Source: Psettodes erumei (taxonomy: Eukaryota; Chordata; Actinopteri; Pleuronectiformes; Psettodidae). Taken from it: DNA of 64,000 nucleotides. Every line of letters begins with the position of its first letter. The first letter of the stretch is position 1. The position numbers and the translations under genes were made by a program. The notes below the pieces were generated by a model that did not search any database, had not been told where the DNA came from, and saw only the letters and a program-made list of their open reading frames with translations. Location: assembly GCA_016785225.1 (NCBI GenBank), contig JAFBJZ010000438.1:2304001-2368000 (forward strand). Reading direction: 5' to 3'. Of the stretch, positions 42,701 to 55,300 are shown piece after piece.

Positions 42701-43596
42701 GATTCATTTACTTGTGAATTAAGCAGAACAAAGCTGTAATAATGCGATGAAGTATTACATATAAGCTCGAGACCCCTCAGGAGGAGTGCTCAAAAAGACA
42801 GACAAAGTTCAGGCTTTCGGTAAAGGATGGGGTTGTAGCAGGAATTGGCATGAGGTGAGAGCAGCGAAGCTGGACGATAATTACACACACTGAAGTCTGG
42901 CCAAGAGCTTTAAATACGGAAATACAACAGAAACTCGGCAAGACAGAATTACAAAAGGTTTACAAGTTGCTCCTGGTATCATAGCAGGAGGCTATGATAC
43001 CAGAACAAAAGGTGTATTTTTAGATGATTCAGCTGCTGTGTGGACATTATTGAATGTGAGTCTGTTGACTCACATTCTACTAATATTATACAGTATCACA
43101 AGTCTATATACTAAGTAGCAGCACCCTGAGGATTACTACTACTTACTACTACTTACTAACTTAGCATAAAGGCTGAAATTCCAAGTGAAACACCTAGCCT
43201 GAGTCCAGTGACTTCCTGAAGTCACTGCACCCAGCCAGGAAGTAGTCCACTATATGTAAATGATTATTTTTTCGGGTTGCTGACAGGTGGATTTTTCTAA
43301 TCTTTGGCCATAGTCAGGGTAGGGAGATGTTTCCAGTCTTTATACTAAGTTAAGAAAACCATCTCCTTGCTTTAGTTTTATTTTTAATCATTTTAATTTT
43401 AATCAGAGTGGATTTGATTTTTTTTTAATCCTAGGTAGATTCGGTGATTAATAGTGTAGGAGAATATAATGGTAGTTCAGGTTTAGATCAGAGTCATAAG
43501 ATGTGTGGCAGTATTCAGGGTTAAGGTTAGGTTAGGCATTTAGCTCTGAGGAAATGGCTAAGGGATGGTTTATGCCCCTACATGGATAGTGGAATA

Positions 43597-43662
<66 letters not shown>

Positions 43663-45169
43663 CACCCTCAGGAATTGTTCTGTGTCTGTGACAGGAAGAC
43701 CAAACACTGCTGTTTACCTATGAACACACCAGTAAACACACTGAATGACAAATGAAACAGGTACATTAATAAATGGAGATGGCACACGTCTGTCACAAAA
43801 AACAAACAAATTACAATAAATAACTCCTCGCCTTCCTCTCCGCACAATAACAGAGAGAGACACATCTGTAATTCAGGCTGAATCAATTTCATGACTGATG
43901 GTACCTCTGCTGGTCCAAGAAACATTGTATTATTTAGAACAGGAAATCAGCTCCTCTGGACTAGAGGCTCAATCACCAGTCAGTGATTGAGATCATATTA
44001 ATAAGAAAAATAAAAAAAATTAGATTATAACATGGGGATGAAAATCTATACAATGTGAACTATGACCTTGAGAAAGAAAAGCAACAGATCAGGATCCACA
44101 CCGACAAGAAGGAGGAGAAGGGAACTAAAGGAAGTTGTTAAGGTGGGACAAATTGAGACATGCTGTCAACAGGTGTGAGAGTAGGTGTCCAGCTGCAGAT
44201 GGACTGAGTGTAGTTTACAGCAGGTCGGGCGCGGCGTCCCTCAGAGACACGGCCGCACTAAATGACAAAGTGAAAAGCCATTTGGCAGAGAACTCTGCAG
44301 TGAGTCCCTGCAGAACAGAAATGAATTTCAGCTCCGCTTCATTTGACATTTCCCCAAAATTAAAAGCACTGAGTTGTGACACAAGATGAGAAGTGTGTCT
44401 GAGATGTTTTTTCTTTCTTTCCATTCTTTTATTTTTCCCATCTTTCTCTTGAGCTCTTTCTTCCTTCTGTCTTTCTAGCCTTTTATTCTACCTTGTTTTT
44501 CATCTTTCTTTTATTTGTTTTCATTCATTCAACCTTATTCTTCTTCATTTCCTTCCTTCCCTCCAGCCAACCTTTATTTCTTCCATCTTTCTGTCCTTAT
44601 ATCCATCTTTTTTCTCATCTTGTCTTTCTTCTCTTGGTCCATTTCTGACTTTTTGGTCATTTTTTTCCCTTATCATTCCTTTCTTTGTACTTTTTCATCC
44701 GTGTTCTTCTTTCCATCCATGCTTTTGTTTATTCTCTCCTCCCTCTCTGTCCTTTCCTCTTCTTCTTTCTTCTTTATCCCATTGTGCTACCCTTTTTCCA
44801 TCTTACCCCTCATCCTTTTTTCTCTCTTATTCTTTCCCTACCTCTTTTTATATTCTTTATTCCTTTCCCTCTTTCCTTCCATCATTCCTCATTTCCTCTG
44901 TTCTTCCTTGTTTCCACTTCTGTCCCTTCCTTCCTTTCCTTTTAGTTTGATTCCTTCTTTAAATCTATTCTTATTTGTATCTTTGTTTCTTTCTGTCTAG
45001 ACTTCATTCCTTTCTTCCTTTCCTTCTCACATTTCTTCCCCTATTCTCTCCTTTTCCTTCTTTTTTTAATAGGTGTGTGTTTACAGAACCACAGTGTTGT
45101 CCTGGTATGTCACAGTATGTCACTGTGAATGTCTACTTAGCAGGGATAAAAACACGCTCAAGGTTTCTT

Positions 45170-45223
<54 letters not shown>

Positions 45224-46652
45224 GTCTGTTGAAGTCATTTTAGAACCAAATATCTCCTTTTTTCCCCTCCAGACAAAACACACAGCAGCATTTTAACTGA
45301 TTGACTGATTGACTGGCTGACATCATTCTGATGTTAGGCTATACTCTACTTTTTGTCATTCTGATGTTAGGCTATACTCTACTTTTTGTCTCCCAGCTCA
45401 GTATCTAATTATTTAAATCAAACTCTGTGAGTAGGAAAAACAAATAAAATAAGATAAATAAAATAATAATAAAAAAAAAAAAACTTGTGCTGAACTGGAT
45501 GAGACTCTGCATCTCTGTTTCAAGGTCAGATCCCTCACAGTGTGCCGGCTGGCAGGGCGCAGCACGAGGGAGGCAGCCTCAAGCGAGCATCACATCACAA
45601 AGGAAAGAAGCATTCAAAGACTTACAGGAAGCTGAGAAGCAAGCGAGGGAATTTATCCACCACCTCCCCCACCAAAAAAGGAAACAACAACTATTAGAAT
45701 GAAATATAATCCCTTATTTTCATGTCCCTGCACAGATGAGTGACTCTGGGCTCTGTACCATCCTCGGGAAGTTTGTCTGTGCAACTCAGATTCAGATTTT
45801 GATGAAGGTATTTCAAAGTTTCCTAGGTTTAGCATAAATACATTGGGAGTTTGTGTGTGTGTGTGTGTGTGGGTGAAAGAAATGCTAAGTCATTTTCAAA
45901 ACCTGATGCAGGAGAGGGAAATGTCTCGCACGCGTTTTTCAAGTTAGATCTCTTCAAAAGGTTATCAGACAGTAATAAAGACAGGATGACCAAAGTCTGT
46001 CACAGTTTTAAGATGAACAGGAACACGGACATAAGGTGATGTGGCGGGAGTTTGATTTAGGGGACGGAGAGACAGACCCAGAGAGACGGAGACAGATGGA
46101 GGAGGGTGAACTCATCTCAGTGGAGGAGAAGGAAGTGAAGAATTGAATTGTGTGCCACTGGCCGCTGTAGTTGTAAAGGCACCCTGACTGAGGGAGCGAT
46201 ACAATGTTCCCTGGACTCAGCTCAGAAATGTTTTCCTCTGCCAGGGAATATTTATGAGCGAGGCAGAAGAAGAAAAAAATCGATTGATATTAAAGGCGAG
46301 CTACGGTTTGCGCTACAGGAGCCTGGGCTTGTCAGAGCGGCCCTGTTTGATATCATGTTCGGAGAGCCAGGAAGGCTGGGACGGATAAGTGGCCTGATTA
46401 CTCTCTCTGTATGTTTCTGTGTGTGTATCGGTGTAAAAAATAAATATATATGCAGCCACACATGAAAATCAAATGCCTCGTGGTGACAGGTTGTCTCATA
46501 GGCTTATACAGATGATGTTTCTGCCTGTGCGTGTTTGTGCGAATATTATTCTGGATAATGCGTAAACTCATCCATTCCTTTACAAGCCGTTTCAAGACCA
46601 CGAACACAAGACGGCAAATGGCAAGACTTGCATTGACTCTCCACTCTGCCAC

Positions 46653-46694
<42 letters not shown>

Positions 46695-49078
46695 TTGTAA
46701 TAATTACACACAGCCCGACAATGACCCCAGAACAGAAATATGGCCTTAGAGGCTGGTGCCAGTCCACAAACATACAGTCAGAAAGATGCACGTAATTACA
46801 AACTTTTTGTGAACAGATGGGCATTGTGGCACTAACGTGCTCTCTCTCACTGACACACATGTGCACGCACAAAAGGTCTGAAAATGCTCCACAAATAAAC
46901 AGACTGCACTGCGATGCTTGCTGCCAGAGGAGTCCCGGCACTTCCCTCTGCACATACAGAAGAGAGCCGATGTGGGATCAGATGTATTTAGTTAAAAACC
47001 TCCAAGAGTACACAGCTGCTATGACACAAGGGACATCGCAGCCACTTGTCAACAGCAAGGCTGAAATGCCAAGGCCATGACAGGACCTGCAATCTGCTGC
47101 CGGCTCAACATCGCCGGCACAGATGAAATACAAATTCACGGCGGCGCACCTTCGGTCAGTCTCCTATCATTTTGTGATACGGGGCACAACCTCTCAGTGC
47201 TTTACTAAGTAATGGAGCACTGAAGCTGAGTGATGACATCATAAAGCCACAGGTACGGAAGAACAAAAAAATAACAATTTGATTTGACATAACTGATACA
47301 TCTATTCCTCACCCCCTTTACATTCTGAGCTGTGCTGCGGTTGTGCTGGATGACTGCTCACATCCTTAATGGGTCTCAGAATAAGTTCCTCCATTTGAAT
47401 GTTAAGGAGCAGATTATAATGTTTGACACATGGGAAGGCAGTGACTGTTCAGGTCAAGCTGCCGTTCTACTTCTAACGTAGTTTGGAGTTGTTTGCTCAT
47501 ATTTTGTGTTTGACAAGAAAAGAGCTGCGTGCCAGCTACCCATATGTTCACCCAGACCTCCTCCTCGTGCACTTTGTCACTCTTTATGCTACATCATCGA
47601 TTGTCCTCCTGTAACTACTGGTCATAACAAAGTGCTGGCAGGGACGACCTACAAGGTGATTTGTTGAGGGGAGGTCGGTCTCAGAATTGCAGTGGATTGT
47701 CCTCAGCAGCGAGAACAGAGTTATATAACACAATGAAGCGATATCCAGTGGACATTAGGAGTAAGCTTTGAATGACCAAAGAAATATCAGACGCTCTTGG
47801 GCAAGAGCAAGGAGAAAAAGTAAAGCAGGTATATTCATGCTTTCAAACATGTTGCTCAAAATAATGAGCAGCCCACCGAGGCTATAACTCACTCTGGGGT
47901 TCTCAAACACTTTCATTTTGCTGTCACACGCAGACTTTTTCATTCTCATATACAGTGTCATGCCATAGTTTTGTTACTGCATTTACTGCCATGTGGAACC
48001 TGTCTGAGGGCTCCGATGGCAGTGCCAAAACAAATCTTGCCACCATAGCAATGCGTCGTCATTTTACTTCATGTTTCTACATATAACAAGACCGGGCTTC
48101 AAAAAAGGCCAGGATCATTCTGTCATATCTCAAACTTTTGTTCGCTTTAACAATACTTGGGGAGTGCGATGAGGCCTGGGCTTGTATGTAGCCTGTCAGC
48201 AGTACCCATCAACAAGCAGCTAATGGAGGCCAAGATACTTCCTCTCAGCACTCCTGGCTCCAAACACAAACCCACATTCATCTAACACTGCCAGTACAGC
48301 AGCAGGAGGCATCGATGGACCTTAATGTACCAGGGATGTGCCAGCCTTTTGTTCCGTGAGGGTTTGGATGAACTGAGCAAAGCAGGTTCAAATATTTGAT
48401 CTCTGCTCAGGGGGTTCTTTTTTGGTTTTTGCCATCCCCCCTGAGGCTGTGTATCCTGGCAGCTTGCTTTGCCTTTGTTACTGTGTGATACTTCAGCCAC
48501 AAACAGGCAGACGCCATGCGCACGAGCTGGCCGATAACACTGACAGCCAAAGAAACCTATCAGACACAGCTAATGGTCCCGCTGGCACAGAACACAGGTT
48601 GTAACATGGAAGAAGAAGCAGAGGTGTTTCTGAGAAGGACAAACACACACACACACACACACGTTGTGAAAGTTTATAAAACTACTACGCACAAGTGTTG
48701 TTGTGAGTGCTATCAGAGCATGGATTTAAGCACAAGTGGCATGTCAAGTGTTAATGTATGCAAAGTGTGCGACTGTGTGTGAGTGATATCCATTTACCTG
48801 CAGGTTAAGGTCAGCAGCCAGCTCTCTAGGGCTCTTACTGTCACAGACTGCTGGGCTCGACATTTCCTGCCTGCCACCAGGCCATTTGGCAAACAGCAGG
48901 GTTTAGAACACTCACACTCATCTGTGAGTCTGTGTGTGTGTTTATGTTTGTGTTTGTGTGTGTATGTGGTGTGAGTATACAGAATGAAATGAGAAAAGGT
49001 GTGTGAATATGTGTGATTTTTTTTTTTTTTAGACCTGTATGAAGTGGAGGATGTTCATGTAACTTTGAAAATGCAGTG

Positions 49079-49129
<51 letters not shown>

Positions 49130-52100
49130 GAGAAAGGGATCCCAGCATCAATCTGGTCTATCCTGCTGAAGGAGTCTCTTTGCTCTGCAGAGTATCAGTA
49201 ATCAGTGTAAATGATTGAATGGTGTCCAAGTATTGACCTTTAATGTGTGTTGTGCTGTTTGAATCTAGAGTCACCTGCATATTTGACTTATCTGAACAGT
49301 GCCTGTACCATGTGATCACACACAACCACTGAAAAGGGTTAAGCCATATGATGAGATAATGAAGATGACGACAGAGCTACACTGTCTGTCCATTTACTGA
49401 TACAAAAAACCCCAAAACATTTTACCCTCCTTACACACAACAACATACAACTTGCCTGCACCTACCACTCAATTATTAACTGACTGGGAAACAGCCAGGA
49501 GGGAGCCAAGTCACCTCTCTGCCCCCGGCCGCACTCCACATCACAGATTCCCAGGCATTAACATGTTTAACGTGCATTAACAAGCGCTGGAATGTTTAAG
49601 CCACATTTTGACACTGAATCTACAGTACCACCAACAGCAGTCTGATCACCAATCAGCCAAGTCAGTATATGAACGCTTACTGTTCACTACTCACAGGGTG
49701 TCTGATGAAAAAAAACAACTTCCCAGCCACAGAGCCATTTACAGAAACAGTCTGAGCTGTATGTCAGCCTAAACATTTTGTAAAGTTTGATCTGAAGTGG
49801 TTCCACTTCACAAGCTACTAAGTGCATAATTATTCTGGGATTACCAGAAAGTGCTACCAAATATACAAGATTTTATGCTTTATGATGGAATGACGTAGGC
49901 TCACCCAGATGGTGAACAGTTCTGAAAATAAAAATAGATATTTGTGGATATTTAAGCTTGGACCTGCTTGAAGTGATTTTGGACCACTGGAGACCATGAA
50001 GGTGACAGGAAAACAAACTCCCAGCAGCAGGTTCTGTCAAATTCTTAAAGTATTTATCAATAATATTAACTCCCCATGGCTAAATAAGTAAAATCTGGGA
50101 TGTTGCTTCCCAATGGGATCAGGAGTACTGCAGAGTCAGTGAGTTTTGTATTAGAGCAGGAATGTTAATATAGTTTCAAATGAAGTATACAGGATGAAAT
50201 GAGGTTATCTCTCTCTTTCTTCCTTCCTTCATCTGTATATTTACCCCCCCTTTCCAACATGCCTCCAAGGACATATGTTTGTTTCCCAAGCTGTACTATC
50301 CAATCAGGGGCCTCTCCTGACCCACGCCTTATCTCTGATTGATGACTGACAGCTCCCACACAGTAGACCACATTGCAACTTTTCCATTAACCTTGTTTTC
50401 ACATGGCGTCAGATTTGTGTGTGTATAGGGTTAGGGTATATACAAAGAGTGCATATAGGGTGTATTTAAAAGAGAAATCTGACAGAAGCCAAAGGTTCCT
50501 AGAGAGATTTACAATGTTACAGTGGAGGCTGCGCTGCGTTATTTGTAATGCACACCAGTGCTATTCCTGCATGTGCGTCAGCGCTGGCTGTGGGCGTGTG
50601 TGGGCTGCTGGATTCACTACAAAAAGAGAAGGAGATTCAGATGGAGGAAAAGACAGAGGGCGAGAAGAGACAAACTGTGAGGACTGACACTGCGACCATG
50701 CCTGAACAGCTCAGTAGATTAAGGGAATTGGATTAAAAGCGAGTATGTGACATAAGAAACATAACCACCTAATTCACTTTTACAGCTATTCATGACTTCT
50801 CAGATCCAGCAGTCGCTACGCCTGCTGCGCATTACTGCATGTTTGGCAGTGAGGTGTCACGCCACGTTCCCCAGGGTGTGTTTGATCAGACTCACCCTCA
50901 CAGCCTCACGATCCAGTGTCTCTCGTGCAGAAAAAGCCAACACAGTTGACCACTGCACTTTGGAAGCTGCGCTTCACTGAGCAGGGCCCTAAAAAACAAT
51001 CCACTTGCAGCTATCATTAGGGCACTGGGGTGCGAGTAAAGCATTTTTTTGCTGATTTTTCAGCATTTGCCATGTGGCCTGCATACATTAAAGCTGTGTA
51101 ACTTCACAGTACAGCTTCATATTCTATTTAACAGGCTTGAAGTTCATTACAGCAGTAAAAGATTCCTGTCCATCAAGCTCCACTACGCATTAAAGTTTCA
51201 TAAACTCTCCCCATTCACCAAATGTTAGCTGTTTAAGAAAAAAAAAAACCTCAACACATTTCCCTCCCACTGAGCTGTACACACAATGAAAATTTTATAC
51301 ATCCTGCCCTACCTGTGTGCAATATGGGAATATGTGCTGTATTACTGGAATTAAATTTAGACTGCCCATGTAAAATTGATGCTGTGTTGTATACAAACTC
51401 AATATGTGCTACTCAGTATAGTGCAAAAGCCTATAGAGTTGCAGCACGCATGGTTATTCTGCAGGATATTTAAGGGTTTTAAAGTCACGGCAGGGAGTTC
51501 ATATAGAAATGAGATCAAAATGATGTGACAACAGAAAACTATAATATTGCATATTAGTGAGTACATAAAGGTGGTATGCATGAAGATTGTAACTGACGCT
51601 AAATGTAGCGGTTTGAATAGTTTCTAAATTGGATCTGTCAAGATGGGGGCGTTGTAGATATTGTGGTGGAAATGACTGAAATGATAACCACAGGTATTCA
51701 GAGGTTATATAAGGCATGCCACCTCGCCAGCTCCTTTGCACCACATTTCTGTCTCCTTCCTTTACCGAGTGTCAGAGCTGATGTCAAATAACCCTGAGGT
51801 AACCTTATATAAGCTGATGTGTGGAACCAAACTGTATTATATTGCAGGCTGTTCGTGGGTTTAATATTGTGCAGCATCTCATTCTCCCCAGCTGTGGAAT
51901 GAATTGATGCAGGGACTTTAAGTGGTAGCATAACATTTGGAAGGAATGGAACTATGAGTAATGCACACAAACACGAGCAAGCTCACACACAACTACGGCC
52001 ACAGGAACATGCACATGCTGCACATCTTTCATATAGCCTGAGAATAGTCATATGCAAAGATAGATGCATGCACACTCATAATGCATTTTTTTGGGACACA

Positions 52101-52262
52101 CAAAAAGGAAAGAGAATTATATATACACACAGCAGAAGGAAGGGGAGCGTACAAATCAAGCTTTAACTGCATGTGAAAGCTCAGCACGCCCATGTGCCTT
52201 TCCTGCCTGCAGACCAAACACTGGACGTTGGTGATGCAGAGGCAACAAGACAGCTGCTACAC

Positions 52263-52335
<73 letters not shown>

Positions 52336-55300
52336 TTCCCTAAAACTAATAGAGTAAATTAATAGAGTGGGAGAGTTTGTCTCTCCTCTCATTTTTTTCT
52401 CTGCCAATTTCCTTTCTTTGTGTTTGCAGACGCAACACTAGGAAAAGGTGTAAGTGAGAGACACAGAGGTACAGAATAGGGAAAAAGGCAGGGTGAGATG
52501 GTAAAAAGCAAAGGGAAGAATAAAGATAAGGTGCAAGAAGCAGCGGAGGATAGAGGGGGGCGGGGAATGAAGCCCACAGTCTGTGTGGCCTTTGGACCAT
52601 GCAAGTGTGAGCTACATGAGTTAAGATCCACATATGTCTAATTTCACCTGGCAGGTGAGACTGAGGCTGAAAGCCTGTTGATTTGCTCTGCAGCAGCTTT
52701 CAGGTGGTGGTGATTTGTCAGATTTACTGAATTCTCTTAAATGTGCATGAAGTTGTCATGTCACTCAGAGGTTTACATGATGGGGTTCCCATCATGCTTC
52801 AGGGAGAAGCGTGAAGAAACAGAAAGTACAGTATAATGTTGCCATAGAGTGAACTGTAGAGCATGGAAGCATTGTTGGGGCTGGATACCGGACGCTCATG
52901 TTTCTAGCTTCCCGGTGTGCGTTTAAATTCACAATGCAAGAAGTCTCAATCAGCTATGCAGTTCAAGCTGTCCCATCAACAGCTCTTAATTGGTCCATGT
53001 CGTGCCTGCACTTTGAGCTTATATTTCTTTATTGTCCTGTTTGCACTGTCATCCTAGAGAAAGACTACCATGGGCAACATCTGGTGTTTTCAGGAGTCTC
53101 ATCTTCTTTCTTCCGGGTGGTCCTCTGAGACTGACCTGTTGGCGCCTCAGGCTACTGCCTATGTGACTACAGCAAACCAGCTGCGGTTTGAAATTCACCT
53201 CCAAGCTCCAGTGGGTGGCCAGGATTCCTCCTCTGTTCCTGTGTTCTGTCAACTCATTAAACTGAGCACACCCAGTTATCCTTCACTGTTTGCATTCATT
53301 TCTTTGATAACCTCACTGACAGTTGTGTAGGCCCAAAACTCTTTTTCAAGCAGCCATTAAAAAAATAAAGCCCCTTCACTGTTTTGTCAAAAATGAAGTC
53401 AAAGTCAAACTATTCATTCGCGGCTCATGTGGCTGAAAACTTCAAACTAGATGTGATTATTTTTCGGCGGTGTCTGATACCATCAGAGGCCAGGTTCACC
53501 CACAGCAAGCTGTCACACTGCCTAAAGATCCGGTTTCAACAAAGTATTACTGTGATGAAAACTCAGATAATCTCAACAAGGTATGCAGCCTACCTGAGGG
53601 GAGCCCGGCTTTGCTCACGCTGTATACGATTAGAAGCCGAATTCACTAAAGCACGAGGGATCTGCACATATTGGTGATATCTCTATTAATGATGACAAAT
53701 GCTGTCTGCCTGATCCCAATTAAAGATCCAAACAACTTGCAAATGAAAAAAACACACAGATCATACAAATTTTGATTAATACTTAATCTGCTCTTCCAGC
53801 CCTTCAGCAACCCAAGTGATTTAGATCACTGATTCCCAACCAAGGGTGTTTGTACCCCAGGAGGAACTTCTGCAGTTGCTGGTGGGTATGTGCAAAAATT
53901 ATAGAGTTCCTTAATTAGCACGTTAAAACATAAATTAAGATTTATTTAAAAATACAGTTGTATGCAAGAGTTAGGTCCCCCCTGGGCAAACTTTTTTGTT
54001 GATTTTTGAAGCGAAAAGTAAATACAACCTCTGCAGCAAACAGACATTAAAAATGAGCCTTTCCTTAAATGTTGACGCACTGTTACTTTCACTTTAATGG
54101 AGTTAGAAAATAGTAATATGATATATAATATATATAATATGTCACTGTGGCATGTGCAAAAGCTATGGCTCTCCTGGGAAAACACTCAGAACTTAATTCA
54201 CTTGTTAGGTCTCAATTGACTCATTAGGTCAAGAGTTGTCATTGGGAGTTGTGAGATGACATCTGAAAAACAGCTGCTGGTGCCGATGAAGGATTTGACA
54301 GTGATCACACAACTGGTGCATAAGAGACGACAGAGTTAGTTAAAGGCTGAAAAGCTTTCTGCAGAGGGATGGGAAGAAGGAAGAGATGTGAACACAGCTC
54401 TACACAGCTTTTAAATGTCAAAACCTTTAGTGAATAAAATCTGCAATAAGAGTCACTGACAGAGTCTTACAGGATCTTCCCTGTAAAAAGAATATTAGTA
54501 TGCGATAGAGTCAAATAATGACATTTGTACCTCTTGGAGGCAAATGTTCATTTCCTGTTCTGTCTCCCTGTTACGTTTTTCTCTCAGCTGCCATGCTCTC
54601 TTCCATGTCTGCCTTTCCTTTTACCCCCTCTATCTTTGTTTTTAAAAAAAAATCTTTCTCCCTGCAACCAATTTGCTGCAGCCTGATGTTCATCATGTCT
54701 CTGCGGACATATCCAAACCAGGATTCAACGTATAGCACAGGGGCAGAATGGGACGTACCAATCCACACTAGACAGCGAGAATGAGCCATCAGTCCACTGT
54801 TTATGTATCTCCACCCTTCATGTGTGTGATCCCAGAGCTGCTGGCTGCCACAGATATGGATTAAACCCCAGACATGATCACCATTCACAGAGGTAGGTTG
54901 GGAAGGAAATGAACTGGTTTTAATCCTCGTCTACAAGACTGGCCTTTGGCAAGGAAAAAGAGGATAGCCTCTGCTGTTTAGGTGTTGATGGATGAATTGT
55001 AATTAAAACTACAGCACACATGAATAACGCAACAAAGTGAGCAGGACTGAGCAGTGGGAAGTTTTTAAATTGGATATGGGGATTGCCTGAGGTGGAGTTT
55101 GTGGGCAGAAAGTGCAGAAGAAAGGCTGTGCTCCAGTTGTGCGTTGAGGGGTTGCCACGCAGCTACAAAGCCAATGCACAGAGCTGCTGCATCGACTGCA
55201 GCTACAGTGCTAAAGCAGCGCTAACTGTGACGTCTGCTTGCGTCTTCTCGGAGGATTTCTGAGATCGATGAGAGGGAAGATAAGTGACAGGAAGTTGAAA

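Noticed and set aside
43206..43227. Perfect 10-bp hairpin as a novel structure
   Set aside because: It is the core of a common palindromic fish MITE-like repeat with matching arms at 43157 and 43330.
44515..45000. 161-codon open frame on the plus strand
   Set aside because: Wholly within the polypyrimidine tract, giving only Phe/Ser/Leu/Pro; compositional artefact.
45460..45484. A-rich run as a poly(A) tail of a retrocopy
   Set aside because: No gene-like sequence precedes it; it fits simple low-complexity DNA.
53826..53900. Possible hAT-type terminal fragment (GATTCCCAACCAAGGGTG)
   Set aside because: Resembles a common fish repeat but too short and diverged to assign.
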